Part shown: one piece after another, positions 1 through 9,469 of the stretch | Layout of the letters: each line of letters starts with the position of its first letter | How positions within the stretch are numbered: the first letter of the stretch is position 1 | Assembly: GCA_051954695.1 (NCBI GenBank) | Contig: JBQCHL010000006.1 | Span: forward strand, 248,001-312,000 | Length of the DNA stretch: 64,000 nucleotides | Direction: 5' to 3' | Origin: Terrimonas_A sp051954695 | Lineage (GTDB): Bacteria; Bacteroidota; Bacteroidia; Chitinophagales; Chitinophagaceae | Program-made: the position numbers and the translations under genes | The notes under the pieces: generated by a model | What the model was told of the DNA's origin: nothing | The model's database searches: none | Seen by the model: only the letters and a program-made list of their open reading frames with translations

Positions 1-48
1 TCCTGAAAGAGATCGGGTTGGACCTGTGATTAAGCCCTCTTAAATAGA

Positions 49-2070
49 TTATTTGTTTTTTACTTTCAGCATCCCGGCATTGATAGCAACTATTACAGTG
101 CTTGCACTCATCAGCACTGCTCCCGCTGCAGGACTGAGCAATATACCTGCCTTATATAAAACACCTGCAGCCAGGGGGAGAGCTACCACATTATAACCGG
201 TTGCCCATGCAAGATTTTGGATCATTTTCCGGTAGGTTGCTTTTCCGAACAAAACAAGGTTCACAATATCTTTAGGATTACTGTTAACCAATACAATTCC
301 TGCAGTTTCTGCAGCAATATCGCTGCCACTTCCTACTGCAATCCCAACATCTGCCTGAGCCAGCGCCGGTGCATCGTTAACACCATCACCTGTCATTGCT
401 ACAAACTCGCCCTTTTCCTGTAGTTCTTTAATCTTTTCAAGTTTTTGATGAGGCAACACTTCTGCATAATAAGTATCAATTCCCAGCTTTTTGCTTACAC
501 TTTCTGCTACTTTGGAATTGTCGCCAGTAAGAAGAACAGATTTTATTTTATTATCATGCAGTGTCCGGATCGCAGTTATTGATTCAGGTCTTATCTCATC
601 CGATAAAGTAATATAACCAGACAGTGCATCATTTATCAAAACAAATACCACTGTTTCATCTCCTTTTGCTTTAAAATCCGAGGGCAGGACAATATTCTTT
701 TCCTTCAGGTAACCCGGGCTCACCACTTTGACTTGTTTGCCTTCGACCGCCGCTTCAACACCTTTACCTGTAATAGCATTGAAATTCTGTGGCGAAGGAA
801 TAGAAACCGATAGGTCTTTTGCTTTTTGTATAATGCCTGTGGCAATCGGATGTTCCGAATTTTGTTCCAAAGCGGCAGCCAGGCGGATGAGTTCTTTTTC
901 ATCCAACTCTTTTACTATAACGACAACTTTTGATACTTCAAATTTTCCTACAGTCAGCGTACCTGTTTTATCAAAGACAAGCGTGGTCACTTTCCGGGAA
1001 TTTTCAAAATCCGTTCTGTTTTTGATCAGCAGTCCATTCTTCGCAGACAATGCCGTTGACTTGGCTACAACCAATGGAACAGCCAGGCCCAATGCATGCG
1101 GGCAACAGATAACAATGACTGTAACCATGCGTTCAATTGCAAACGCTAACTCCTTTCCATTGAAATACCAGTACAGGAAAGTACCAATACCGGCTACAAT
1201 TGCGATCAAAGTAAGCCATTGGGCAGCTTTATCAGCCAGTGATTGCGTTTTTGATTTTGATTGCTGAGCATCCTGCACCAGCTTGACCACCTGCGACAGA
1301 TAAGAATCTTTGGCTCCATGTGATACTCTAACCTTTAGAGATCCATTACCATTCAACGCACCGGCGATCACTTTATCTCCCTTGATCTTTTGCACAGGCT
1401 TTGATTCTCCTGTCAGCATACTTTCATTCAGGTAGCTTTCGCCTTCAATGATCACGCCATCAGCCGCTACTTTCTCACCCGGTTTAATCAGGATCACATC
1501 ATTTTCTTTTAATGATTCGGTTTTAACATCCATCAGGTGATCACTATGCATTAAATGCGCATCTGAAGGCATTAATTGCACCAATAGCTCCAACTCCTTC
1601 GATGCTCCAGCCACAGACTTCATTTCAATCCAATGCCCCAATAGCATTATCAGGATCAGGGTTGCCAGTTCCCAGAAAAAATCCATTCCTTTTAAGCCGA
1701 GAACCGTTGCCATGCTATACACATATGCAACCGTGATAGCAAAACCTATCAACGTCATCATACCAGGTTTCCAGGTCTTCATTTCGGTGAACCAACCCTT
1801 TAGAAAAGGCCATCCACCGTAAAAAAACACAATGGATGAAAGTACCAGCAACACATACTTCGATCCCATAAAGCTGATATGTATATTCAGCCAGTGCTGT
1901 ATCATTTCTGACAGCAGCATGATAGGAATTGTCAATACCAATACAACATAAAACCGCTTCCTGAAATCACTGATCATCATTGCATGATGATCGTGTCCCT
2001 GATGCCCCATTGGTGGATTCTTTCCATCATGTTGGTGTTTTGCTTGCTGATGTTGATGATGATGTTCCAT
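49..2070 (-). CDS. copB: CopB-like copper/silver P1B-type ATPase
   Basis: This is an inner-membrane heavy-metal P-type ATPase (673 aa) that would export copper or silver from the cytoplasm using ATP. Visible motifs are TGES at residues 220-223, the membrane metal site Cys-Pro-His at 323-325, the phosphorylated Asp367 in DKTGT, and GDGVND at 561-566. The CPH (not CPC) site and a His-rich N-terminus (about residues 3-35) in place of a CxxC metal-binding domain point to the CopB/P1B-3 subgroup. It is the last gene of the cus-type operon, 10 nt downstream of an adaptor gene, which supports a copper/silver role. The ATG at 2070 precedes the His-rich segment directly. The exact ion and its oxidation state cannot be read from the sequence. 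Confidence 0.93.
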   Translation of the reverse strand: MEHHHQHQQAKHQHDGKNPPMGHQGHDHHAMMISDFRKRFYVVLVLTIPIMLLSEMIQHWLNIHISFMGSKYVLLVLSSIVFFYGGWPFLKGWFTEMKTWKPGMMTLIGFAITVAYVYSMATVLGLKGMDFFWELATLILIMLLGHWIEMKSVAGASKELELLVQLMPSDAHLMHSDHLMDVKTESLKENDVILIKPGEKVAADGVIIEGESYLNESMLTGESKPVQKIKGDKVIAGALNGNGSLKVRVSHGAKDSYLSQVVKLVQDAQQSKSKTQSLADKAAQWLTLIAIVAGIGTFLYWYFNGKELAFAIERMVTVIVICCPHALGLAVPLVVAKSTALSAKNGLLIKNRTDFENSRKVTTLVFDKTGTLTVGKFEVSKVVVIVKELDEKELIRLAAALEQNSEHPIATGIIQKAKDLSVSIPSPQNFNAITGKGVEAAVEGKQVKVVSPGYLKEKNIVLPSDFKAKGDETVVFVLINDALSGYITLSDEIRPESITAIRTLHDNKIKSVLLTGDNSKVAESVSKKLGIDTYYAEVLPHQKLEKIKELQEKGEFVAMTGDGVNDAPALAQADVGIAVGSGSDIAAETAGIVLVNSNPKDIVNLVLFGKATYRKMIQNLAWATGYNVVALPLAAGVLYKAGILLSPAAGAVLMSASTVIVAINAGMLKVKNK

Positions 2071-2080
2071 GCATTTATTT

Positions 2081-3295
2081 TTAATGGTTATCCATGTGAT
2101 CTGCTATGGGATCGGTTCCTTTTTTCAGGATATACTCGCTGTATAATAAATACGTTCCTGTAACAACAACTTTCTCTCCTCTTTTAACCCCTTCGGTTAT
2201 TTCCACAACATCCGCATTTTCAAGACCCGTTTTCACCGGGCGGGGAATAAATTTCCCCCTGCCCTTTTCTACCCACACATGCATCCCTTTTGCATCTCTT
2301 ATCACTGCACCAGCCGGCACAGTGAGCGCACTGCCGGTGTTTTTGACAGGAACCAGGATATTCGCCTGGAGGCCTGGCTGCCATTGGGTGTCCGGGTTGG
2401 GAATGGTGCCTCTTACCTGCATTAACTGGCTGCCGGTTTGCAAGGACGGATTAATAAATTGAATGGCCATATCCTGCGGCTCATCTTCCCAACCCGGAAT
2501 GATTACTTTTACAACCTGTCCTTTTTTTATGCTGGCCGTTTCATTAGGATAAACATCTGCTTCCACCCACAAACTGTTATACCCTTCAATACGCATAAGT
2601 GTGCCACCTTCACTTACATACTGCCCTTCGGTCACCTGCAATTCGGCTACAATACCACTTGCAGGTGCCGGGTAGGTAACATAAGGATCTGTTTTCTGCA
2701 ATTGAATGAGCTGTTGTAACTGCGCTTCCGTTTGATCATATAACAACAATTTTTGCTGGGCTGATCTTTCTATCTGTTGAAACCGCTCATCATTGGGAAA
2801 TTGGCTGGCCTGTGCAACTGCCAATAGGTATTCCTGTTGAAGTGAGGCAAGTAGCTCAGAGTATATCTTATAAAGAGGTTGCCCTTTACTTACTTTCACT
2901 CCGGTTTCTTTCACATATAAAACTTCTATACGGCCGGCAACACGGCTGGAGATGAAAGCTGTTTGTTCAGGATTGATTGCCAGGCGGCCATTTAATACAA
3001 TATTATTATTTAATGAGCCATTGCCAATCGCTACTGTTGTAATATTCGCAAGCACTATCTGGCTTTCGCTTAATAATAAGCTGGCATCCGTATTATTTTT
3101 ATCGAAAGGAACCAGGTCCATTCCGCAAATAGGACAGGTGCCAGGGCTTTCCTGTATGATCTGCGGATGCATAGGGCAGGTATAGGTCTTCTTTGCTTCA
3201 GCAGACTGTTTTTTCGTTTCTTTACACGCAGCCAGTACCAAGCTTGGCATCAGCGCTGTCCAGGCTGCAACTCTCAAAAAATTTTTCCTTTCCAT
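2081..3295 (-). CDS. cusB: CusB-type RND periplasmic adaptor with heavy-metal-binding domain
   Basis: This is the membrane-fusion (adaptor) subunit of a heavy-metal RND efflux system, linking the inner-membrane pump to the outer-membrane channel. From the ATG at 3295 the protein has 404 aa and a lipoprotein signal ending LAAC (Cys24). A short metal-binding module follows, with Cys40-Pro-Met-His-Pro and Cys54-Pro-Ile-Cys57-Gly-Met, then barrel-sandwich and beta-barrel domains. An upstream start at 3334 is possible, but the ATG at 3295 sits one base after the stop of the preceding adaptor gene and gives the proper signal peptide. The N-terminus (RKNFLR before a hydrophobic stretch) loosely resembles a Tat signal but lacks the second Arg. 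Two adaptors in a row are present; this one carries the extra metal-capture domain. Confidence 0.9.
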   Translation of the reverse strand: MERKNFLRVAAWTALMPSLVLAACKETKKQSAEAKKTYTCPMHPQIIQESPGTCPICGMDLVPFDKNNTDASLLLSESQIVLANITTVAIGNGSLNNNIVLNGRLAINPEQTAFISSRVAGRIEVLYVKETGVKVSKGQPLYKIYSELLASLQQEYLLAVAQASQFPNDERFQQIERSAQQKLLLYDQTEAQLQQLIQLQKTDPYVTYPAPASGIVAELQVTEGQYVSEGGTLMRIEGYNSLWVEADVYPNETASIKKGQVVKVIIPGWEDEPQDMAIQFINPSLQTGSQLMQVRGTIPNPDTQWQPGLQANILVPVKNTGSALTVPAGAVIRDAKGMHVWVEKGRGKFIPRPVKTGLENADVVEITEGVKRGEKVVVTGTYLLYSEYILKKGTDPIADHMDNH

Positions 3296-3296
3296 A

Positions 3297-4523
3297 TTAT
3301 TTTGATTGGCCGGTTGTTTTAATAAAACTTTCACTATCTATAAGATACCAGGCATTCTCCGCCACTTTCCAGTTTCCAATATCAGTAGTGATCATTACCA
3401 TCCCTTCGGCTTCTGCGCCTGTCTCAACCGGTACGGGTACAAAAACATCGTCTTGTTTTTTAAAAACAAAGGCTGTGTTACCTGATTGCCAGACTGCTTT
3501 TTTGGGTAACCACCACCCTGATTTGTATCCGACAGGAATATTGGCAGTAATGAGTTGCCCCGGCAATAGATCTTTGTAATTGATATAAGTTCGGACGAGA
3601 GTGAAATTCTCTCCACTTCTTACTACAGGTTGTATCAGGCCGATCTTGCCGGAATACTCTTTTTCCCCACCCATAACAGTATGAAAAGTCAATCCCTGTC
3701 CTTTTTCAATTCGTGCTGCGGTTTCGGGTTTTAAAGCAAACTCTGCCACCAGCTTATCTGAACGATAAACAGTAAATAAAGATTGGCCGGCATTGACATA
3801 TTGTCCTTCACGGATCAGAAGAGGAGTAGCTGGCGCAGGAAATGTAACATTACTTTGAGATCCAGCGGTTGCCCCACCCGTGCCCATATTATCCATTCCT
3901 CCACCGCTCGCCTGAGATGCAGGAGCAGCCTGTGTAGCAGCGCTTATAGCTATCTGTTTCTCCAGTATATAACCACTGGTTGTGCTATAAACCGGCATCC
4001 GGTAAAGTGCTTTACCGGTTTTTAATACCTGACTGATCTGCGCAGGTTGCATTCCCAGCAATGACAAACGCTGTTTTGATCTTGATAACATATCATCATC
4101 ATTACCGGTTTGTGCAATAAAAAGCAATTCCCTTTGAGCCGCTACCAGATTAGGAGAGTAGATCTCCATGATCAGTTGTCCCTGTTTCACCGGCTGGTAG
4201 TTATATTTAATATACAATCTTTCGATCCGGCCACTGACCCTGCTCGACAAACTGGTTTGATCGCGGGAATCATAAGTAATCTGTCCTTTTACCGCTGTTG
4301 AAAAAGTCCGTCTGCCTGATTCAGGTGAAATAGCAGGAAGGGTTGAAACCACCTGCGCATTCACCGGTTTTGCCAGGATTGCAAGACTGCTGTCGATCAC
4401 CAATTCTTTGCCGGAAGCGTTATGCTCAGCATGAATGTTCTTGCCTGGTTTATTATTGCAGGAAATAAACACCAGGATTAAAAATCCGGCTACAGTAATA
4501 TTAACGATACAATTGTTTCTCAT
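3297..4523 (-). CDS. CusB-type RND periplasmic adaptor (second copy)
   Basis: This is a second efflux adaptor lipoprotein (408 aa). The signal peptide ends ISC with the lipidated Cys at residue 22. The body shows the usual adaptor layout: a region matching the beta-barrel/lipoyl hairpin (around residues 80-130, with SSRVSGRIERLYI), a helical hairpin, and a C-terminal membrane-proximal part. A Gly/Met-rich insert (GGGMDNMGTGG) near the middle is unusual and might bind Cu(I) or Ag(I). The start overlaps the end of the TolC-family gene by 23 nt, so the two are probably translationally coupled. It lacks the CPMHP/CPICGM metal-binding module of the next gene. Its exact share of work with that adaptor is unknown. 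Confidence 0.87.
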   Translation of the reverse strand: MRNNCIVNITVAGFLILVFISCNNKPGKNIHAEHNASGKELVIDSSLAILAKPVNAQVVSTLPAISPESGRRTFSTAVKGQITYDSRDQTSLSSRVSGRIERLYIKYNYQPVKQGQLIMEIYSPNLVAAQRELLFIAQTGNDDDMLSRSKQRLSLLGMQPAQISQVLKTGKALYRMPVYSTTSGYILEKQIAISAATQAAPASQASGGGMDNMGTGGATAGSQSNVTFPAPATPLLIREGQYVNAGQSLFTVYRSDKLVAEFALKPETAARIEKGQGLTFHTVMGGEKEYSGKIGLIQPVVRSGENFTLVRTYINYKDLLPGQLITANIPVGYKSGWWLPKKAVWQSGNTAFVFKKQDDVFVPVPVETGAEAEGMVMITTDIGNWKVAENAWYLIDSESFIKTTGQSK

Positions 4524-5754
4524 AATCTACTATCATTTCGTACAATTTTAATTTTTCATCCAGCACATTCATCTGCATCATCGTGAGTGTTTCCCAGGCA
4601 TCAATTACCTGTGTCAATTGCATTTTATTTTCCTGGTAAGAAATAAAGTTTGCATCCAGTATTTTTTGTAAAGCAGGTACTATCTTTTCCTCCATGCTTT
4701 GAATTCTTTTTTGCATTGTCCGTATCTCATATTCCATTCCATAAAGCATCCCCTGTGTTTCCTGGAGCATGGCCGCTTTCTCTTTTTCCATTCCCTGGAT
4801 ACTGAACTGCATAGCTTTGATCTCAGATCTATACATTTTAGATGACCATGGCACAATAGGAATACTGATCATACCCATAATGCTGTAAGCGTTTGGCATG
4901 GAAGATCCTAAAGGGAACATCTGATCAAACCGGATCCGGAACTCAGGTTTCTTCTGCATTTTCATGCTTTCTATATTAAGCTGCATCACCCCGATGTTTT
5001 CATTCATCTTTAACACATCTTTCCGGATAAGGGAAAGCGAAGCTGTATCATAATTGTTGGCACGTGCAAATACTGGTGTATGAGTAGTATCTATCTCGAA
5101 GAGCTCATTTCCCTTTGCATTCATCAAACTATTCAACCAGGCTCTTGCCTTACCGATCGTCCCTTCCTGCATGCGGATCATATTGCGGTTCTCTTCGATC
5201 CTGGCTTCTGCCTTAAATGAACTTCCAAGCTGAGATTGGTTATAGGGATACCTTACTTCTTCTATCTTTTTCATGGTTATCATGATCTTCTCATTCTCCT
5301 GCAACACATTTATCCGTTGCACGGCAATAAGCCAGTTGAAGTATAAACGCTTTGCCTGTGCTTTAAAATCGTTCAGCGTAATATCCCTGGTAGCTCTTTC
5401 AAGATTTCCCTGCGATTCAATATATCTTTTACGTGCATTAAGCTTTGCCCTGTTGGGAATATCCTGTTCAATTTGCAGCATGATATTCCCTTTATCCCGC
5501 GGGTCCATGATCATTTGGCCGGGATAGGGTGTCATAAAAGTTCCCACTCCAACCATTGGCGCCATCCAGGCCGTAGATGCATCGGCACTGTATCTATAAC
5601 TTTCTGCTTTGAGGCTATACGACTGAAGTAATATGTTATTCCTGTTAATCCGTTGCAGAATGGTATCTAATGGCAGAACGGGTGTTTGCTGCGCCACTAC
5701 ACCAGCAGGCAACCACACCAGCAAGCCTATACTATATTTAATGAGCTGTTTCAT
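4501..5754 (-). CDS. TolC-family outer-membrane efflux channel (CusC-like)
   Basis: This is the outer-membrane exit duct of the tripartite metal efflux system (417 aa from the ATG at 5754). The N-terminus MKQLIKYS followed by a hydrophobic stretch ending VVAQQ is a Sec signal peptide. An upstream start at 5787 would place about 11 extra hydrophilic residues before it and is less likely. The mature part is mostly long amphipathic helix with two OEP-type repeats. It is strikingly rich in methionine, for example MAPMVGVGTFMTPYPG and clusters near residues 275-290, in line with a copper or silver efflux duct. It overlaps the tail of the pump gene by 17 nt and the adaptor start by 23 nt, so pump, duct and adaptor form one tightly packed transcript. 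Confidence 0.85.
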   Translation of the reverse strand: MKQLIKYSIGLLVWLPAGVVAQQTPVLPLDTILQRINRNNILLQSYSLKAESYRYSADASTAWMAPMVGVGTFMTPYPGQMIMDPRDKGNIMLQIEQDIPNRAKLNARKRYIESQGNLERATRDITLNDFKAQAKRLYFNWLIAVQRINVLQENEKIMITMKKIEEVRYPYNQSQLGSSFKAEARIEENRNMIRMQEGTIGKARAWLNSLMNAKGNELFEIDTTHTPVFARANNYDTASLSLIRKDVLKMNENIGVMQLNIESMKMQKKPEFRIRFDQMFPLGSSMPNAYSIMGMISIPIVPWSSKMYRSEIKAMQFSIQGMEKEKAAMLQETQGMLYGMEYEIRTMQKRIQSMEEKIVPALQKILDANFISYQENKMQLTQVIDAWETLTMMQMNVLDEKLKLYEMIVDYEKQLYR

Positions 5755-7672
5755 GTATTTCCAGTTTTCCGTATTTGCGCAATTCATACTCTTTGGTCAT
5801 TAAAAAAATAAGTGGTGTCACCAGCAGGATATGTGTTGAGGAGGTAAGCACTCCTCCGATCATCGGCAACACGATCGGCTTCATCACATCAGTGCCTATC
5901 CCGCTGGCCCAAAGCACCGGCACTAAACCAAACAGTGATACACAAACTGTCATCAGTTTGGGGCGCAGCCGCCTGGCAGCACCTATGATCACAAATTGAC
6001 GCAGGTCCTCTTTAGTGATCTTTTCCGCGGAATTGCCTTTTAATTTCACAAGTTGTTGCATTGCATCATTCAGATAGATCACCATCACAATACCTGTTTC
6101 CACAGCAATGCCAAACAGAGCAATAAATCCTACAGCTACTGCAACAGATAAATTCACTCCCCAGAACCAGATCATATAGGCCCCGCCGATGAGTGCAAAG
6201 GGAACCGTAACAAGACTAAAGAATGCTTCGCGGATGGATTGAAAAGCAAAATAGAGGGAGAAAAAGATAATGACCAGTACAACCGGTGCGATCCATAAAA
6301 GTGTTTGCTGGCCACGGATAAGATTTTCATACTGTCCGCTCCATTCCACATAATATCCCTGGGGCAAAACACCTTTTGCTTCATTCATTTTTTGAATGGC
6401 CTCTTTAACCGTACTACCCAGATCCCTGTCTCTTACATTGAACAAAACGGCTCCCCTTAGCATTGCATTCTCGGAAGTAATCATAGGAGGACCGTCCTGG
6501 AAGGAAATATCTGCTACGGCCGATAAAGGCAGTTCTCCGAAAGCAGGAGACATAAGCGGGATGCGTTTGATCCGTTCCACACTATTGCGGTAATCCTGTG
6601 CCAGCCTGACATTGATAGAGAAGCGTTGACGGCCTTCCACTGTATTGCCAATAGATGCTCCGCCTATAGCCGATTCGATCGTCTGGTTCACATCGTCTAT
6701 ACTTAATCCATACCGGCTTAGATCTTCCCTTCTCGGATCAATGCTCAGGTATTTTCCGCCAGTGATCGGTTCAACATACAGGTCTTTGATCCCTGGTGTT
6801 CCTTCTAAGACTTTTCTAACCTGATCGGAAACAACAGCGAGCGTGTCAAGATTCTGTCCATATACTTTTACACCAACATCAGTGCGGATACCGGTCGACA
6901 GCATGTTGATGCGGTTGATAATAGGCTGTGTCCAGCCGTTCACGACACCGGGTATCTGTAATTTTGCATCCAGCTCATCAATTATCTCTTTTTTGGTAAT
7001 ACCCTTTCGCCATTCAGACCTTGGCTTCAACATGATGATCGTTTCAATCATGCTGATCGGCGAATTATCTGTTGCAGTGCTGGCCCGGCCGGCTTTACCC
7101 AATACTTTGTCAACCTCAGGCACCGATTTAATGATCTTATCCTGTACCTGCAATATCCGCTTAGCTTCTCCATTGGAAACATCCGGAAGAGTGACCGGCA
7201 TAAACAAAATACTTTGTTCATCAAGCGGTGGCATAAACTCCGTTCCGAGGCTTTTCAATAAAGGAATGGTAGCCACCAAGGCCAGGATGTTTATCGCCAA
7301 TACAGTCTTGCGCCACTTCAATACCACTTTGATCACCGGTGTATATATTTTCTCCAGCACCCTGTTTACCGGGTTCGCATTATCAGGTCTGAATTTTCCT
7401 TTCATAAAAAAGGAAATAAGCACAGGTGCCAGTGTGATAACCAACAGCGCATCCACGATCATGATAAATGTTTTCGTATAGGCCAATGGATGGAATAACT
7501 TTCCTTCCTGCCCGGTGAGCATAAACACCGGCAGAAAAGAAGTGATAATGATCACAGTGGCAAAAAACACTCCCCGGGAAACCTGCTTGCTCGAACCCTC
7601 AATCACTTTTAATCGTTCTTCTTCCGAGATCCAGGGTGCGGGTTTTTGAAATATCTTTTTAATCCGCTTCAT
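5738..7672 (-). CDS. cusA: CusA-type heavy-metal RND pump, C-terminal part (split gene)
   Basis: This encodes the C-terminal 644 aa of a CusA/CzcA-type proton-driven metal pump. The transmembrane segment FFATVIIITSFLPVFMLTG continues exactly where the preceding reading frame stops. The motif GRASTATDNSPISMIET is typical of the Cu/Ag branch. The reading frame lies +1 relative to the N-terminal part. The ATG at 7672 begins one base after that part's TAG, with AAGGAG just upstream, so re-initiation is conceivable. Alternatively a single extra A in the run near 7690-7705 broke one gene of about 1075 codons, the usual size for this family. If the break is real, the pump would need to assemble from two polypeptides. 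The remaining transmembrane segments and the C-terminus appear intact. Confidence 0.88.
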   Translation of the reverse strand: MKRIKKIFQKPAPWISEEERLKVIEGSSKQVSRGVFFATVIIITSFLPVFMLTGQEGKLFHPLAYTKTFIMIVDALLVITLAPVLISFFMKGKFRPDNANPVNRVLEKIYTPVIKVVLKWRKTVLAINILALVATIPLLKSLGTEFMPPLDEQSILFMPVTLPDVSNGEAKRILQVQDKIIKSVPEVDKVLGKAGRASTATDNSPISMIETIIMLKPRSEWRKGITKKEIIDELDAKLQIPGVVNGWTQPIINRINMLSTGIRTDVGVKVYGQNLDTLAVVSDQVRKVLEGTPGIKDLYVEPITGGKYLSIDPRREDLSRYGLSIDDVNQTIESAIGGASIGNTVEGRQRFSINVRLAQDYRNSVERIKRIPLMSPAFGELPLSAVADISFQDGPPMITSENAMLRGAVLFNVRDRDLGSTVKEAIQKMNEAKGVLPQGYYVEWSGQYENLIRGQQTLLWIAPVVLVIIFFSLYFAFQSIREAFFSLVTVPFALIGGAYMIWFWGVNLSVAVAVGFIALFGIAVETGIVMVIYLNDAMQQLVKLKGNSAEKITKEDLRQFVIIGAARRLRPKLMTVCVSLFGLVPVLWASGIGTDVMKPIVLPMIGGVLTSSTHILLVTPLIFLMTKEYELRKYGKLEIHETAH

Positions 7673-7673
7673 A

Positions 7674-8966
7674 CTACGCTCCTTGTTTGTTTTGTTTTTG
7701 CCATATTTCATACCGCTCGGACAGATGCTTATAAGCATTCTCGCTCATGATGATGCCATTGTCGACAATAACTCCTATTGCCAGTGCAATACCCGTTAGC
7801 GACATAATATTGGATGATATCCCAAATGCATTCAGCAGAATAAAACTGGCAGCCAGGGTAATAGGGATCTGAATGATGATGCTTAAAGCACTTCGCCAGT
7901 GAAAAAGGAAGATTATCACAACAATCGACACAACGATCATTTCTTCAATAAGCGTGGTCTTAATGGAACTGACTGACTCTTTTATCAATTCGCCACGGTC
8001 ATACACAATATCGAATTTTACTTTTTCGGAAAGCCCTTTGGCAACCTCTTTCATTTTCTTCTTCACTTTATCAATAACCGTCGCCGCATTTTCCCCATAA
8101 CGCATCACAACAATCCCGCCTACGCGCTCTCCTTCTCCGTCCTGGTCAAAAATCCCCAAACGGGCTTCACCGGTCATTTGCACCGTGGCAATATCAGCAA
8201 CCCGGATGGGGATACTGTTCTGGTTTTTGACAGGAATATTTTCAATCTCTTCTATTGATTTCAGGTAACCGGAAGTTTTAATGATATAGCCGATATCGCT
8301 TAACTCAAATTTTCTTCCGCCCGATTCATTATTATTGCTGCGAACAGCATTAATAACATCCGAAACGGAGAGACGGTAATACAATAGCTTATTGGGGTTT
8401 ACTGTTACCTGGTATTGCTTCTGAAAGCCACCGAACGAAGCGATCTCACTCACTCCTTCCACATTTTGCAGGGCAAATTTTATATACCAGTCCTGCAATG
8501 CCCTTTGCTCACCTAAATCCATTGCAGGTGCATCAAGCGTGTACCAAAGGATATGTCCCACACCGGTTCCATCAGGCCCCAACTGCGGAGCAACACCTGC
8601 TGGCAGAGAACCCGACACAGTGCTCAATCTTTCCAGTACCCGCTCCCTTGCCCAATAAATATCTACTGCATCATCGAAAATGATATAGATGAAACTCATT
8701 CCGAACATGGATGTACCGCGCACATATTTTATCCGCGGCAATCCCTGCAGGTTTGTCACCAACGGATAGGTGATCTGATCTTCGATCAATTGGGGTCCTC
8801 TTCCCATCCACTCGGTAAATACGATCACCTGGTTTTCCGACAGGTCAGGAATTGCATCGATCGGGTTTTTCTTTACTGAAAAAATGCCCCATATAAACAA
8901 ACCGGCTGACAGCACCAGTACAATGAACCGGTTGCGGAGCGACCATTCTATAATTCTATGGACCAT
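7674..8966 (-). CDS. cusA: CusA-type heavy-metal RND pump, N-terminal part (split gene)
   Basis: This encodes the N-terminal 430 aa of the same pump. It begins with the first transmembrane helix and contains the family sequence ENQVIVFTEWMGRGPQLIEDQ and the porter-domain start. The proton-relay helix GVIVDNGII carries Asp402. It ends with ...WQKQNKQGA at a TAG in an A-rich stretch, in the middle of what should be a cytoplasmic loop between transmembrane helices. Deleting one A in the AAAAA run would join it in frame to the next gene through a plausible Lys/Asn-rich linker. On its own this half lacks about half of the transmembrane domain and could not pump. The start ATG at 8966 is 21 nt downstream of the haem-binding-protein gene. 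Confidence 0.88.
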   Translation of the reverse strand: MVHRIIEWSLRNRFIVLVLSAGLFIWGIFSVKKNPIDAIPDLSENQVIVFTEWMGRGPQLIEDQITYPLVTNLQGLPRIKYVRGTSMFGMSFIYIIFDDAVDIYWARERVLERLSTVSGSLPAGVAPQLGPDGTGVGHILWYTLDAPAMDLGEQRALQDWYIKFALQNVEGVSEIASFGGFQKQYQVTVNPNKLLYYRLSVSDVINAVRSNNNESGGRKFELSDIGYIIKTSGYLKSIEEIENIPVKNQNSIPIRVADIATVQMTGEARLGIFDQDGEGERVGGIVVMRYGENAATVIDKVKKKMKEVAKGLSEKVKFDIVYDRGELIKESVSSIKTTLIEEMIVVSIVVIIFLFHWRSALSIIIQIPITLAASFILLNAFGISSNIMSLTGIALAIGVIVDNGIIMSENAYKHLSERYEIWQKQNKQGA

Positions 8967-8987
8967 AAACTGATTTTAAGAAACTGC

Positions 8988-9455
8988 TTATTCTTTTTCT
9001 GCTTCCATTAAATGACGCGTATCATCTACCCATTTCAATACAGCGGCTTTTTCTGCATCGGTGAGTTTTGCTCCAGCATGCAAAAGGCGATAGGACTCCA
9101 GGGGCATGGTGCCTTCTTTAAGCGTTTCCCCGATTGAACGGAGCTTGTTGAATTTTTTTTTCTTTGAATAGGACCCATACTCGCTGAAGTTCAGTTCCTT
9201 TTTACCATCGTTCACATGCCCGTCAATCCACAACCTAAAGGGTTGTACACGGGCATACCAGGGATAGTTGGTGTTATTGCTGTGGCAATCATAACAGGCT
9301 TTTTTCAATACAGATTGAACTGCTGAAGGAACAGGGTACTGAGCTGTTATATCCATTCCGGAATCCTTTGCTGTTTTGTTCACACTTGCCGGAATAAATT
9401 GCAGCAACACCAGGACGATCAATAAACCCCATACTATTTTTTTAATGATACGCAT
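8988..9455 (-). CDS. Membrane-anchored haem-binding-domain protein (Haem_bd)
   Basis: This 155-aa protein (ATG at 9455) has an N-terminal membrane anchor (residues about 6-24) and a periplasmic domain with a single c-type haem site, Cys54-Tyr-Asp-Cys57-His58. It matches the haem-binding family common in Bacteroidota, with the family features SNNTNYPWYARVQP and a C-terminal LTDAEKAAVLKWVDD stretch. Its role is undescribed in general. Here it lies between the DUF3347 lipoprotein and the CusA pump, 21 nt before cusA, so a redox or sensing role in copper handling is an inference from context. An upstream start at 9500 would overlap the previous gene by 31 nt and add a hydrophilic tail before the anchor, so I prefer 9455. 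Confidence 0.85.
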   Translation of the reverse strand: MRIIKKIVWGLLIVLVLLQFIPASVNKTAKDSGMDITAQYPVPSAVQSVLKKACYDCHSNNTNYPWYARVQPFRLWIDGHVNDGKKELNFSEYGSYSKKKKFNKLRSIGETLKEGTMPLESYRLLHAGAKLTDAEKAAVLKWVDDTRHLMEAEKE

Positions 9456-9469
9456 GATCACCCGGGAGT

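Noticed and set aside
3..29. Plus-strand reading frame of eight codons ending in TGA at the window start, possible tail of a gene
   Set aside because: Too short to recognise; a stop codon at the edge of the window is weak evidence for a gene.
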